Notes: generated by a model not told the origin, from the letters alone. A stretch of 17,112 nucleotides of DNA from Deltaproteobacteria bacterium (GCA_021817645.1 JAKAGH010000027.1:1-17112); one strand, 5' to 3'; numbered from the stretch's first letter, positions 7,757 to 15,945 are shown. A program made the numbers and translations.

Positions 7757-9286
7757 ATGCACAACGCCACCCAAACCTTAAAAGAACTCCTGGCCGGCCT
7801 GAAAGGCTGTCAGGTGACGGGGGATGACCGCATCCCGGTCACTGACGTGGCCTATCATTCCCAGGATGTGGCGCCGGGGAGCGTTTTTGTCGCCTTGAAA
7901 GGACAGCGCACCGACGGCCACCGCTTTCTGGCCGCAGCCCTGGAAAAGGGCGCCCGGGTGATCGTCAGCGAACAGCAATTGCCTCCGCCTCCCGGGGTGA
8001 CAGTGGTGCGGGTGCCCGACGCCCGCCTGGCTCTGGCCCATCTGAGCGCCGCGTTCTACCGCCATCCCAGCCGGGAATTGAAACTGGTGGGCATCACCGG
8101 CACCAACGGCAAGACCACCACCACCTATCTCCTGGAAGCCATTATGAACGCCGCAGGCCACCAGGCCGGGGTGGTGGGCACCGTCAATTACCGGGTGGGT
8201 AAGCGCTCCTGGCCCGCGGCGGTGACCACTCCCGAATCCCTGGATCTGCAGAGGCTGCTCCGGGAAATGCGCCGCCACGGTGCGAGCCATGTATTCCTGG
8301 AGGTCTCCTCCCATGCCCTGGATTTAAAAAGGGTGGATTGCGCCGCGTTTGCCGCGGCCGTGTTCACCAACCTCTCCCAAGATCATTTGGACTATCACCG
8401 GGAAATGGATAGCTATTTTGCCGCCAAGTCGCGGCTTTTCTTAGATCTTTTGGCTCATGGCAATTCCCCGGGCGGGACCGCGGTCCTCAACCTGGATGAC
8501 CCCCGGGGCGAGGAATTGCACCGCTGCGTGTCGGTCCCCACCATAACTTACGGTTCTCATCCCCGCAGCCAGGTCCGGCCTTTGGCCAAACGCTTCAAGC
8601 GTCTGGGCCTGGAGGCCCGGTTCGCTACTCCTGCGGGAGAAGTGGAAATTAGGTCCCGGTTGGTGGGGCCCTTTAACCTGGAGAACATTCTGGCGGCCAC
8701 CGCCACTGCCCTGGCCCTGGGACTGACCCTGGACGACATAGCCCGGGGCATCGCCGGGCTGGAGGGGGCGCCGGGTAGACTGGAGCGCCTGGGACCCCCG
8801 GAAGGGCCCGCGGTGTTCGTGGATTATGCGCATACGCCCGCGGCCCTGGCCTCGGCCCTCAAGGCTCTGTCGGCCCTGGACTTTTCCCGGCTGATCACCG
8901 TGTTCGGCTGCGGCGGCGACCGTGACCGGAGCAAACGCCCCCTGATGGGGCAGGCCGCGGCTCAAGCCTCGCAGCTGGTGGTGGTCACCAGCGACAATCC
9001 CCGGAGCGAAGACCCCTTGGAGATCATTAAGGAGATTGAAGCGGGGTTGAAGGCGAAGAATATCCCCAGGGTGACGGCCGCCGCCGCGAAACGAGGCCAG
9101 ACCGGCTATCTGGTGGAGCCGGACCGGCGGGAGGCCATTCGCCTGGCGGTGAAGCTGGCTGGGCCCGGGGACGCGATCCTGGTGGCCGGCAAAGGCCACG
9201 AAAATTACCAGATTCGCGGCAATGAGCGCCTCCACTTCGACGACCGCGAGGAAGTCCAGGAGGCTCTGAAGGAGAATTACGGCTGA
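7757..9286 (+). CDS. murE: MurE, UDP-MurNAc-L-Ala-D-Glu:meso-diaminopimelate ligase
   Basis: The 509-residue cytoplasmic Mur ligase adds the third stem amino acid using ATP. The N-terminal UDP-binding domain (about 1-105) is followed by the ATPase domain with GITGTNGKTTTT (112-123, Lys119), TTPES, the likely carbamylated Lys224 in YFAAKSRLF, and a C-terminal ligase domain. The motif DNPRSEDP (from Asp413) is the hallmark of enzymes choosing meso-diaminopimelate rather than lysine, so the wall is predicted to be of the A1-gamma type. ATG 7757 gives a normal N terminus, but the ribosome binding site is poorly spaced. Its stop overlaps the murF start by one base (TGATG), implying coupled translation. 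Identity is secure; substrate specificity follows the motif. Confidence 0.97.
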   Translation: MHNATQTLKELLAGLKGCQVTGDDRIPVTDVAYHSQDVAPGSVFVALKGQRTDGHRFLAAALEKGARVIVSEQQLPPPPGVTVVRVPDARLALAHLSAAFYRHPSRELKLVGITGTNGKTTTTYLLEAIMNAAGHQAGVVGTVNYRVGKRSWPAAVTTPESLDLQRLLREMRRHGASHVFLEVSSHALDLKRVDCAAFAAAVFTNLSQDHLDYHREMDSYFAAKSRLFLDLLAHGNSPGGTAVLNLDDPRGEELHRCVSVPTITYGSHPRSQVRPLAKRFKRLGLEARFATPAGEVEIRSRLVGPFNLENILAATATALALGLTLDDIARGIAGLEGAPGRLERLGPPEGPAVFVDYAHTPAALASALKALSALDFSRLITVFGCGGDRDRSKRPLMGQAAAQASQLVVVTSDNPRSEDPLEIIKEIEAGLKAKNIPRVTAAAAKRGQTGYLVEPDRREAIRLAVKLAGPGDAILVAGKGHENYQIRGNERLHFDDREEVQEALKENYG

Positions 9287-10686
9287 TGCCGCCCCTGTTC
9301 ACTATCCCGGAGATTTTGGCCGCCACCCGGGGCGCCCTCCTGCAGGCGGGCGCGGCCGCAACTTTTTGCGGCGTCAGCACCGATTCCCGCACCTGCCAGG
9401 CGGGGCAACTCTTCATCCCCCTCCAGGGGGAGCGCCATGACGGCCATGAGTATATCCCCCAGGCCCTGCGCCGGGGGGTCAGCGGCGTCCTGGTGGGCCG
9501 ATATTGTCATCCGGGGGAAAGCCGCGCCCATTTCCCGTTGCCTCCGGGGATAACTGTTATTACGGTGGGTGACACCCTCACCGGGCTGGGGGACCTGGCC
9601 CGGGCCTGGCGGGACCGCTTCGCGGTGCCGGTGGTGGGAGTTACCGGCAGTTGCGGCAAGACCACCACCAAGGAGATGATCGCCGCGGTGCTCGCACCGC
9701 ATTTCCGGGTCTTGAAAAATACGTTGAACCTGAACAACCTCATCGGCCTGCCCTTCACCCTCCTGGGGCTGGATGGCGGCCATGAAGCCGCGGTGGTGGA
9801 AATGGGCATGAACCGCTTCGGAGAAATCCGGCGGCTGACCCAAATCTGCCGGCCCACGGTGGGGATGCTCATCAATGTCCATCCGGCCCACACCGAAGGC
9901 GTGGGAGATGTCTCCGGCGTGGCCCGGGCCAAAGGGGAGCTGCTGGAGACCCTTGAGGATAGCGCCGCCTTGATTTATAACGCCGACGATCCCCACATCT
10001 CCTCCCAAGCCCGGGACTTTCCGGGGCGGACCCTGGGGTTCGGCTTAAAACCCGGGGCGGAGTTGCGGGCCTGGGGCAGGCAGGTGCGGGGCTGGGACGG
10101 CCAGGTGGCCCGGCTCCATTATGCCGGGCGGAGTTGGACCCTGAACCTGGCGGTCCCGGGCCTGCACCAACTCTACAATGCCCTGGCCGCCACCGCCGCG
10201 GGCCTGGTTTTAGGCCTCACCCCGGAGGAGACGGCCCGGGCCTTGGCGGGTTTCCGGGCCATCCACCGCCGCTCCCAGATGCAGACTCTCCCTTCCGGGG
10301 CGCATCTGCTCAACGATTGTTACAACGCCAATCCCGGCTCCATGGCCATGGCCCTGAACACCTTGAAGGAACTACGGGGCCGGGGCCGGGCCGCTGCGGC
10401 CCTGGGGGATATGCTGGAGCTGGGAAACGGCGCGGTCCAGGCCCACCGGGACCTGGGGCGGATTGCCGCGGCAGTCGGCCTGGACCTTCTGGTCGTTTAC
10501 GGCAAATTCAACCAGGAAGTGGCCGCGGGAGCCCAGGAAGCGGGGCTGTCCCCGCAACGCGTTTTGCCGGTTGCAACTCGGGAAGAGGGAGCCTGGGCCT
10601 TACAAAAATTCCTGCAGCCCGGAGACTGGCTCCTGGTGAAAGGTTCCCGGAGCATGCATATGGAAGGGCTGATTGATCTTTTATGA
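9286..10686 (+). CDS. murF: MurF, UDP-MurNAc-tripeptide:D-alanyl-D-alanine ligase
   Basis: The 466-residue cytoplasmic ligase adds D-Ala-D-Ala to complete the UDP-MurNAc-pentapeptide. The N-terminal domain contains STDSRT, then the ATPase domain with GVTGSCGKTTTKEM (from 118, Lys125), the murF-type NTLNLNNLIGLPFTLL, VVEMGMN, and in the C-terminal region NDCYNANPGSM. INVHPAHTEG stands where NIGxAHxE is common, a mild variant. ATG 9286 overlaps the murE stop by one base, and GAAGGAG at 9268-9274 is a strong binding site inside murE. The Cys in the P-loop (SCGKT) is frequent in MurF. Identity is secure. Confidence 0.97.
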   Translation: MPPLFTIPEILAATRGALLQAGAAATFCGVSTDSRTCQAGQLFIPLQGERHDGHEYIPQALRRGVSGVLVGRYCHPGESRAHFPLPPGITVITVGDTLTGLGDLARAWRDRFAVPVVGVTGSCGKTTTKEMIAAVLAPHFRVLKNTLNLNNLIGLPFTLLGLDGGHEAAVVEMGMNRFGEIRRLTQICRPTVGMLINVHPAHTEGVGDVSGVARAKGELLETLEDSAALIYNADDPHISSQARDFPGRTLGFGLKPGAELRAWGRQVRGWDGQVARLHYAGRSWTLNLAVPGLHQLYNALAATAAGLVLGLTPEETARALAGFRAIHRRSQMQTLPSGAHLLNDCYNANPGSMAMALNTLKELRGRGRAAAALGDMLELGNGAVQAHRDLGRIAAAVGLDLLVVYGKFNQEVAAGAQEAGLSPQRVLPVATREEGAWALQKFLQPGDWLLVKGSRSMHMEGLIDLL

Positions 10687-10700
10687 TTCAGGGAACAGGG

Positions 10701-10722
10701 AGGTCCGGGACCACCGGGACCT
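10701..10722 (+). other. Small inverted repeat before mraY
   Basis: AGGTCC at 10701-10706 pairs with GGACCT at 10717-10722 across a 10-nt loop in the 55-bp murF-mraY gap, about 20 nt upstream of the mraY TTG start. It could modulate mraY translation; no T-run follows. Function is unknown and a chance match in GC-rich DNA is possible. Confidence 0.25.
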
Positions 10723-10741
10723 GCCTGGGGGGAACACCTAA

Positions 10742-11821
10742 TTGCTGTATCATTTACTATTTCCGCTGAAGACGGTTTTTGGAGGCTTCAACGTCTTCCG
10801 TTACCTTACTTTTCGCAGTATTTTCGCAGTGCTCACCGCCCTGCTGATCACTCTATTCGTTGGCGCCTGGTTTATCCGCAAGCTGCAAGAGATGCAGGTC
10901 GGCCAATATATCCGGGAAGACGGGCCCCAGTCCCACCTTGCCAAGGCCGGCACTCCCACCATGGGCGGCCTGATGATCATCTTCGCCGCCTTGGTCGCCA
11001 CTCTGCTGTGGACCGACTTGTTCAATCCCTACATCTGGCTGCTGGTCCTGGTGGTCGTCGGCTTCGGTTTCATCGGTTTTCTGGACGACTATCTCAAGGT
11101 AGTCAAAAAGCACAACCGGGGCCTCAGCGGCCGGGCCAAGCTCCTGGCCCAAACTGCCGTGGCCCTGGTGGTGGCCATCTGCCTCTACTACACCCCCGGG
11201 TTCAACACCACCCTGAGCCTGCCTTTCTTCAAGCACTTGCAGCCGGATCTGGGTTGGGGTTTCATCCCCCTGGCAGTGTTCGTCATTGTGGGTGCAGCCA
11301 ACGCGGTGAACCTGACGGACGGCCTGGACGGCCTGGCCATCGGCCCGGTAACCATCACTGCCGCCATTTTTATGATTCTGTGCTACCTGGCCGGCAACAA
11401 GGTTATCGCCGCGTATCTGCAAATCCCCTATATCCGCGGGGTGGGAGAGTTGTCCGTCCTGCTGGGGGCGGTGGTGGGCGCGGGTATCGGCTTCCTCTGG
11501 TATAATTCCTATCCCGCCCAGGTGTTCATGGGAGACGTGGGAGCCCTGGCCCTGGGAGGGGTCCTGGGGACCGTGTCCCTGGCCACCAAGCAGGAATTTC
11601 TCCTGGCCGTCGCCGGGGGCATCTTCGTGGTGGAGGCCCTATCAGTCATCCTCCAGGTCTCTTTTTTCAAGGTGTCCAACGGCAAGCGCATCTTTCGCAT
11701 GGCCCCCCTACATCATCACTTCGAACTGAAGGGGTGGCCGGAGCCCAAGGTGATCGTCCGCTTCTGGATTCTCTCCATTATCTTGGGGCTGATCTCCTTG
11801 AGCTTTCTGAAGCTGAGGTAG
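10742..11821 (+). CDS. mraY: MraY, phospho-MurNAc-pentapeptide translocase (lipid I synthase)
   Basis: The 359-residue polytopic membrane enzyme transfers phospho-MurNAc-pentapeptide from UDP to undecaprenyl phosphate, forming lipid I. About ten hydrophobic segments are visible. Catalytic motifs: LDDYLKV with Asp115 and Asp116, NAVNLTDGLDGLAIGP, FMGDVGALALGG with Asp265 (the third essential Asp of the family), and the cytoplasmic MAPLHHHFELKGW loop. TTG 10742 is chosen because it gives MLYHLLFPL, matching the conserved start of the family; GGGGGGAA at 10727-10734 gives about 7 nt spacing. The TTG start may limit the dose of this integral membrane protein. Its stop codon lies inside the first copy of a tandem repeat. 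Confidence 0.97.
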   Translation: MLYHLLFPLKTVFGGFNVFRYLTFRSIFAVLTALLITLFVGAWFIRKLQEMQVGQYIREDGPQSHLAKAGTPTMGGLMIIFAALVATLLWTDLFNPYIWLLVLVVVGFGFIGFLDDYLKVVKKHNRGLSGRAKLLAQTAVALVVAICLYYTPGFNTTLSLPFFKHLQPDLGWGFIPLAVFVIVGAANAVNLTDGLDGLAIGPVTITAAIFMILCYLAGNKVIAAYLQIPYIRGVGELSVLLGAVVGAGIGFLWYNSYPAQVFMGDVGALALGGVLGTVSLATKQEFLLAVAGGIFVVEALSVILQVSFFKVSNGKRIFRMAPLHHHFELKGWPEPKVIVRFWILSIILGLISLSFLKLR

Positions 11822-11997
11822 CATCGCCCCCGGCCTGTGGGTGGCTGCGGGGCGTCGGGCAACGAGGGGGACTGTAACTTGCTGTCTGCTAGGTTACTGA
11901 CGCTCAACCTAATCTCAGCCCTTTCCGGGGCGGGGCCTGACCAGCCCTTCCCCGGAAAGGCAGCATCACGGTCGGCTCGTTTACGCTGCCTGTCAAT
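11814..11997 (+). repeat. Tandem 184-bp intergenic repeat, copy 1
   Basis: This copy starts at TGAGG, includes the mraY stop codon and runs to 11997. It shares ATCGCCCCCGGCCTGTGG and many later blocks with copy 2, 184 bp downstream; by hand alignment about four fifths of the first 119 columns are identical. It contains a long hairpin at 11920-11960. Together the copies fill the 341-bp mraY-murD gap, where no gene was supported. Confidence 0.85.
11920..11960 (+). other. Long hairpin in repeat copy 1
   Basis: CCTTTCCGGGG (11920-11930) pairs perfectly with CCCCGGAAAGG (11950-11960), 11 bp. Inside the 19-nt loop GGGC (11933-11936) pairs with GCCC (11944-11947), giving a nested helix. There is no downstream T-run, so it is not a typical intrinsic terminator. 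Confidence 0.8.
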
Positions 11998-12162
11998 TGA
12001 GGCATTATCGCCCCCGGCCTGTGGGGGGCCGCCGGGCGCTTGGGTAAACAAGGGGGACTTTAACTTGCCTTATGGTAGGCTACGGACGCCCAACCTAATC
12101 TCCACCCTTTCCGGGGCAAGGCAAGACCTGCCCTGCCCCGGGGAGGTAGTCACTGGGGTAAC
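11998..12162 (+). repeat. Tandem 184-bp intergenic repeat, copy 2 (shortened by murD)
   Basis: This copy again starts with TGAGG at 11998 and repeats the ATCGCCCCCGG block at 12007. It is cut off by the murD start at 12163. Its hairpin lies at 12106-12146. Differences from copy 1 include two single-base gaps in the first half; the blocks NACCTAATCTC and CCTTTCCGGGG are kept. Confidence 0.85.
12106..12146 (+). other. Long hairpin in repeat copy 2, just before murD
   Basis: CCTTTCCGGGGC (12106-12117) pairs with GCCCCGGGGAGG (12135-12146), 12 bp if two G-U pairs are allowed in RNA. The 17-nt loop holds a nested GGCA/TGCC helix. Compared with copy 1, the outer stem changes keep pairing through wobble and the nested stem changes on both sides, which favours a conserved RNA structure. 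The 3' arm includes GGGGAGG, ending 16 nt before the murD ATG. Confidence 0.75.
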
Positions 12163-13521
12163 ATGGAACTGACCGGAACAAAAATCCTGGTGGTGGGGCT
12201 GGCCCGGACCGGCGTGGCCCTGGCCCGCTTTCTGGCCAGGCGCGGCGCCCGGGTGACGGTCACCGACCAGGCCCCGGCCGCGGCCCTGGCCGCGCCCCGC
12301 CAAGAGATTGCCGGGCTGGGGATCACTGAGGAACTGGGCGCGCCCCAACCCGCCTGGGCGGGCTACGACCTCCTGCTGCTCAGTCCCGGAGTGCCCCCGG
12401 AACTGCCCTGGATCGCCGCGGCCCAAAAGACTGGCATCCCCGTTTGGGGCGAACTGGAATTGGTCAGCCATTTCTTCACCCGGCCTCTCATTGCCGTCAG
12501 CGGCACCAACGGCAAGACCACCACCACCACTCTGGTGGGGGAACTTCTCCGGGCCTCGGACTTGCAGCCCCTGGTGGGGGGCAATATCGGCACCCCCGTG
12601 GTCTCTCTGCTCGACCGGCAGGAAGACGCAGATTTCCTGGTCCTGGAGGTGAGCAGTTTCCAGTTGGACACCGCGCCCCACTTCCATCCCCAGGCTGCGG
12701 CCCTGCTGAATATCTCGCCGGACCACCTGGACCGGTACGCGGATCTGGCGGCTTACAGCGCGTCCAAGGCCGGTCTTTTCCGCCATCAGGGCCCCGGAGA
12801 TTTGCGGGTGCTTAACTATGACGATCCCGCGGTGCGGCCTCTGGGGGCAGGACGCGGACGCACCTACTATTTTTCCTCCGCCCAGACCTTAAAAGAGGGA
12901 GCCTGGCTGGAAAACGGGGCCATCCGGGTGAAGATTCCCGGAAAGCTCGATGATCTCTTTCCTCTAAAAGACATTCTGCTGCCCGGCAGCCACAATCAAG
13001 AGAACATCATGGCCGCATTGCTGCTGGCCCTTGACGCCGGGGCCGCAGCCGGGGCCTGCCGGCAGGTGCTGGCCCATTTCCAGGGCCTGCCCCACCGCCT
13101 GCAATGGGTGGCGCGAATCGGCGGCGTGGATTTCTATGATGATTCCAAAGGCACCAATGTGGGCGCAGTGGCCCGGTCTCTCACCTTCTTCGAGCAGCCG
13201 GTGATCCTGATTGCCGGCGGCCGGGACAAGGACAGCGATTTCAGTCTGCTCTCGCCCCTGATCCGGCAGCGGGTCAAGGCTTTGGTCCTTTTGGGGGAAA
13301 CCCGGGAATTGCTGGCCCGGACCTGGAACGGCCTGGTGCCCGCGTATCTGGCGGATGATATGCAGGCCGCGGTAATCCGGGCTCAGGAACTGGCAGCCCC
13401 CGGGGAGGTGGTGCTCCTGTCCCCGGCCTGCGCCAGCTTCGATATGTTTAAAGACTATGCCCAGCGGGGCGAAACCTTCCAGAGACTGGTGGAGGAACTC
13501 CGGGATGCAGCCAAACCCTGA
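12163..13521 (+). CDS. murD: MurD, UDP-MurNAc-L-alanine:D-glutamate ligase
   Basis: The 452-residue cytoplasmic Mur ligase (E. coli 438) adds D-Glu to UDP-MurNAc-L-Ala. The N-terminal Rossmann domain begins KILVVGLARTGVALARFL, the ATPase domain has SGTNGKTTTTT (GTNGK at 114-118, Lys118), then LEVSSFQLDT, ISPDHLDRY, FYDDSKGTN, and in the C-terminal domain LLSPACASFDMF, all diagnostic for MurD. ATG 12163 has GGGG at 12155-12158 as a close binding site; a stronger GGGGAGG at 12140-12146 is 16 nt away inside the upstream hairpin. It is separated from mraY by 341 bp of repeats, and its end overlaps ftsW by 17 bp. Identity is secure. Confidence 0.97.
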   Translation: MELTGTKILVVGLARTGVALARFLARRGARVTVTDQAPAAALAAPRQEIAGLGITEELGAPQPAWAGYDLLLLSPGVPPELPWIAAAQKTGIPVWGELELVSHFFTRPLIAVSGTNGKTTTTTLVGELLRASDLQPLVGGNIGTPVVSLLDRQEDADFLVLEVSSFQLDTAPHFHPQAAALLNISPDHLDRYADLAAYSASKAGLFRHQGPGDLRVLNYDDPAVRPLGAGRGRTYYFSSAQTLKEGAWLENGAIRVKIPGKLDDLFPLKDILLPGSHNQENIMAALLLALDAGAAAGACRQVLAHFQGLPHRLQWVARIGGVDFYDDSKGTNVGAVARSLTFFEQPVILIAGGRDKDSDFSLLSPLIRQRVKALVLLGETRELLARTWNGLVPAYLADDMQAAVIRAQELAAPGEVVLLSPACASFDMFKDYAQRGETFQRLVEELRDAAKP

Positions 13522-14674
13522 AGGCGCACCACGCGCTTACGACACCATGATCATGGTCTGCGCGCTGACCCTCCTGGCCCTGGGTCTGACTACGGTACTT
13601 AATTCCAGCACGGTGATGGCCCAGGCCCAATATCATGACCCTTACTTCTTCATCAAGCGCCAGGCCTTTTACGCGGTTCTGGGCGTCGGGGTCCTCTTCC
13701 TGGGCCGGGCCATTAATTACCGGGTTTACCAGCGGCTGGCCTACCCCTTTTTATTCATTACTTTGATCTGTCTGATCCTGGTGTTTGTCCCCGGCATCGG
13801 CGGCAAAGTGCGGGGCGCGGCCCGCTGGCTCAAGCTGGGCCCCTTAACCCTGCAGCCGTCGGAGTTCGCCAAACTGGCGACGGCCCTGTTTCTGGCCTAC
13901 TCTTTAACCAAGAAGCAGGAAAAAATGAAATTCTTTTCCATCGGCTTCCTGCCCCACATGCTGGTGGCCGGTCTCTTCATCGTGCTGGTGGGCCTGGAGC
14001 CGGACTTCGGCACGGCCATCACCATCGCCGCCATCGTCTTCACCATGCTCTTTGTGGGCGGCACCCGCCTCACTCATATCTTCCTGTCCCTGGGAGCCGG
14101 CCTGGGCCTGGCCGTGATTATGGTCTTAAGGGACCCCAAGAAGCTGGGCCGCGTCTTCTCTTATCTGGACCCCTGGAAGTACGGCCAGGACGTGGGGTAT
14201 CAGCTCAAGCAATCCCTTTTGGCCATCGGCTCAGGAGGCCTGTTTGGGCTGGGTCCGGGCCAGAGCCGGGCCAAACTCTTCTATCTGCCGGACGCACACA
14301 CGGATTTTATCCTGTCCATCTTGAGCGAAGAACTGGGCCTGATAGGGTTTCTCGTGGTCCTGACCCTATTCGCCATCCTGGTCTACCGGGGCCTGCTCCT
14401 CAGCTTCCGGGCCCCGGACTCCTTCGGTTCTTACCTGGCCCTGGGCCTGACCCTCCTCATCGGCTTGCCCGCGGTCATTAACATGGGGGTGGTCAGCGGC
14501 ATCTTCCCCACCAAGGGACTCTCCCTGCCTTTTCTCAGTTACGGCGGGTCATCGCTGTTGGCCAATCTGCTGGCGGTGGGTATCCTCTTGAATATCAGCA
14601 GCCAAATCAAACGCCCGGTCCTTACCGTGGGGCGGGGAGGGGCGGAAAAGAAAGAGATGGGGGGAGGGGCTTAA
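13505..14674 (+). CDS. ftsW: FtsW, septal peptidoglycan glycosyltransferase (SEDS family)
   Basis: The 389-residue polytopic membrane protein has about ten hydrophobic segments and polymerises lipid II at the septum with FtsI. SEDS motifs: SSTVMAQAQYHDPYFFIKRQ near the first external loop, LQPSEFAKLA, EPDFGTA (from 165), HTDFILSILSEELG with Asp267 at the position of the proposed catalytic Asp, and FPTKGLSLPFLSYGGSSLLA, which separates FtsW/RodA from other proteins. ATG 13505 is chosen over ATG 13457 because GGAGG at 13491-13495 is ideally spaced and the overlap with murD falls to 17 bp. SEDS paralogues are alike; the dcw location supports FtsW rather than RodA. A heptamer repeat array begins just after its stop. 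Confidence 0.96.
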   Translation: MQPNPEGAPRAYDTMIMVCALTLLALGLTTVLNSSTVMAQAQYHDPYFFIKRQAFYAVLGVGVLFLGRAINYRVYQRLAYPFLFITLICLILVFVPGIGGKVRGAARWLKLGPLTLQPSEFAKLATALFLAYSLTKKQEKMKFFSIGFLPHMLVAGLFIVLVGLEPDFGTAITIAAIVFTMLFVGGTRLTHIFLSLGAGLGLAVIMVLRDPKKLGRVFSYLDPWKYGQDVGYQLKQSLLAIGSGGLFGLGPGQSRAKLFYLPDAHTDFILSILSEELGLIGFLVVLTLFAILVYRGLLLSFRAPDSFGSYLALGLTLLIGLPAVINMGVVSGIFPTKGLSLPFLSYGGSSLLANLLAVGILLNISSQIKRPVLTVGRGGAEKKEMGGGA

Positions 14675-14680
14675 TCAGCA

Positions 14681-14765
14681 GTGATTCGTGATCAGTGGTC
14701 GGTGGTCAGCAAAAAATAAGACTCGTAAAGGCCATTTCTTACTGCTTACTGCTCACTGCTCACTT
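14681..14765. repeat. Facing heptamer repeat arrays between ftsW and murG
   Basis: Left array: GTGATTC, GTGATCA, GTGGTCG, GTGGTCA at 14681, 14688, 14695 and 14702. Right array: CTTACTG, CTTACTG, CTCACTG, CTCACTT at 14738, 14745, 14752 and 14759. Both have an exact 7-bp period, and the right array read on the other strand (GTGAGCA/GTAAGCA type) resembles the left, so the whole is an imperfect palindrome around a 29-bp core. It fills most of the 109-bp gap and stops before the murG ribosome binding site. Confidence 0.8.
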
Positions 14766-14783
14766 CATGGATGGAGTCACCGC

Positions 14784-15857
14784 ATGGACCTGAAGATCGT
14801 CATCGCCGGCGGCGGCACCGGGGGGCATCTCTTCCCGGGGATTGCCATCGCCTTGGAGTTTTCTGCTTCCCTGGGCGCGGCGGTGACTTTTCTCACTTCT
14901 CCCAAGGCAGTGACCGCCCGGATTCTGGAACGCTACGGCTTCCCTTGGGAGGTCGTCGCCAGCCGGGCTTTGAAAGGGCAAGGCCTGCTGAGCCGCCTCC
15001 GCACCCTGGGCAGCCTGCCGGGGAGTGTCTGGGAGGCCAAGGCCAGGCTCAAGGTTCTGGCGCCCCACCTGGTTCTGGGCATGGGCGGGTACGCGTCCGG
15101 GCCGGTGGGGGTGGCGGCCTATCTGGCGGGCATCCCCCTGGCGATCCACGAACAGAACGCCATTCCCGGGGTGGCCAACCGCTGGCTGGCCAAACTGGCC
15201 GGCCGGATTTTCTTGTCCTTTCCCGACAACTCCGGCCATTACCCCCGGGACCGGGCGGTCTGGACCGGCAACCCCATCCGTCCGGAATTTTTCGTCAGCC
15301 CGGAGCGGCCGACCGCTCCCTTTACGGTGCTCCTCATGGGTGGGAGTCAGGGGGCGCATAGTCTCAATCTGGCGGCCCTGGCCGCGCTGCCGTTGTTGGC
15401 GGACCTGAAAGAGCAGCTGCATTTTCTACACATTACCGGGAAGGACGACCGGGAAGAAGTGGCCGCAGGCTATGCTCAAGCCGGTTTTGCCGCCGAGGTG
15501 GTGGATTTCACCCCGGAGGTCCCCGCCTGGATGGGCCGCACCCACCTGGCGGTCTGCCGGGCCGGGGCCTCCACCCTGGCGGAGCTTACCGGCCTGGGCC
15601 GGGCCGCGCTGCTGGTGCCCTTTCCTTTTGCGGCCAACAACCACCAGGAGTTTAACGCCCGTTTCCTGGCAGACGCGGGCGCCGCGGAATTAATTTTGAA
15701 TAAAAATTTTACCGGAGAGGTTCTGGCTGATAAGATAAAACATCTCCTATCGCACCCCGATACCCTGAAGGACATGGAGACGGCCAGCCGCTCCCTGGCG
15801 AAGCCGGACGCGGCCAAAGAAATTGTCCGGGGGTGCATGGAATTGATTAAGATGTAG
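14784..15857 (+). CDS. murG: MurG, lipid II synthase (UDP-GlcNAc transferase)
   Basis: The 357-residue peripheral membrane GT-B glycosyltransferase (E. coli 355) adds GlcNAc to lipid I on the cytoplasmic face. Motifs: IAGGGTGGHLFPG near the N terminus, VLGMGGYASGP, HEQNAIPGVANR, LLMGGSQGAHSLN, CRAGASTLAEL and PFPFAANNHQEFNA; the last two belong to the UDP-GlcNAc binding half. ATG 14784 is chosen because it gives MDLKIVIAGGGTGG and has GGAG at 14773-14776 with 7-nt spacing. The frame runs on upstream to 14688, but those residues would be encoded by the heptamer repeats. Its TAG stop lies within a short intergenic repeat. Murein genes resume with murC only 687 bp later, after the DUF559 cassette. 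Confidence 0.97.
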   Translation: MDLKIVIAGGGTGGHLFPGIAIALEFSASLGAAVTFLTSPKAVTARILERYGFPWEVVASRALKGQGLLSRLRTLGSLPGSVWEAKARLKVLAPHLVLGMGGYASGPVGVAAYLAGIPLAIHEQNAIPGVANRWLAKLAGRIFLSFPDNSGHYPRDRAVWTGNPIRPEFFVSPERPTAPFTVLLMGGSQGAHSLNLAALAALPLLADLKEQLHFLHITGKDDREEVAAGYAQAGFAAEVVDFTPEVPAWMGRTHLAVCRAGASTLAELTGLGRAALLVPFPFAANNHQEFNARFLADAGAAELILNKNFTGEVLADKIKHLLSHPDTLKDMETASRSLAKPDAAKEIVRGCMELIKM

Positions 15858-15892
15858 GGCGGGCACTGCCAAGTAGCGTGGGCACGGCCCAC
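15854..15892. repeat. GTGGGCA-type palindromic repeats after murG
   Basis: Two related motifs lie side by side: GGCGGGCACTGCC at 15858-15870, and GTGGGC(15878-15883)-ACG-GCCCAC(15887-15892), a 6-bp hairpin. A third related copy, GGTGGGCATTACC, is at 16518-16530 on the far side of the DUF559 cassette. Confidence 0.6.
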
Positions 15893-15945
15893 CGATGATG
15901 CGAACATTGCCTTGCCTTTAATCAGGGCGGAAACTGCTTGCGAAC

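Noticed and set aside
8441..9235. 264-codon antisense open frame inside murE
   Set aside because: Long antisense frames are common opposite GC-rich genes. The peptide is low complexity (Gly, Gln, Arg, His rich) and shows no known motif; murE on the other strand is certain.
11950..11975. Intrinsic terminator after mraY at the copy 1 hairpin
   Set aside because: The stem is strong but is followed by GC-rich sequence with no T-run, and the downstream murD has no obvious promoter of its own.
11837..12172. 111-codon + strand open frame across the tandem repeat, with both halves giving similar peptides
   Set aside because: The two halves stay in the same frame because the indels add up to a multiple of three with the 184-bp offset, but substitutions are mostly amino-acid changing and the start lies inside the repeat with no ribosome binding site. 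Structured noncoding repeat is the better reading.
12070..12786. 238-codon antisense open frame over the murD start and repeat
   Set aside because: It is opposite the well-conserved murD P-loop region, has shadow-type composition and no recognisable domain.
13457..13504. Upstream extension of ftsW to ATG 13457
   Set aside because: It would overlap murD by 65 bp and add residues unlike FtsW; ATG 13505 has a well-spaced GGAGG.
14681..14765. CRISPR-like array
   Set aside because: Units are only 7 bp, contiguous and without spacers; this is a simple tandem repeat.
14688..14783. Upstream extension of murG to the ATG-like start at 14688
   Set aside because: The added 32 residues are encoded by the heptamer repeat region, while ATG 14784 yields the conserved MurG N terminus behind a GGAG site.
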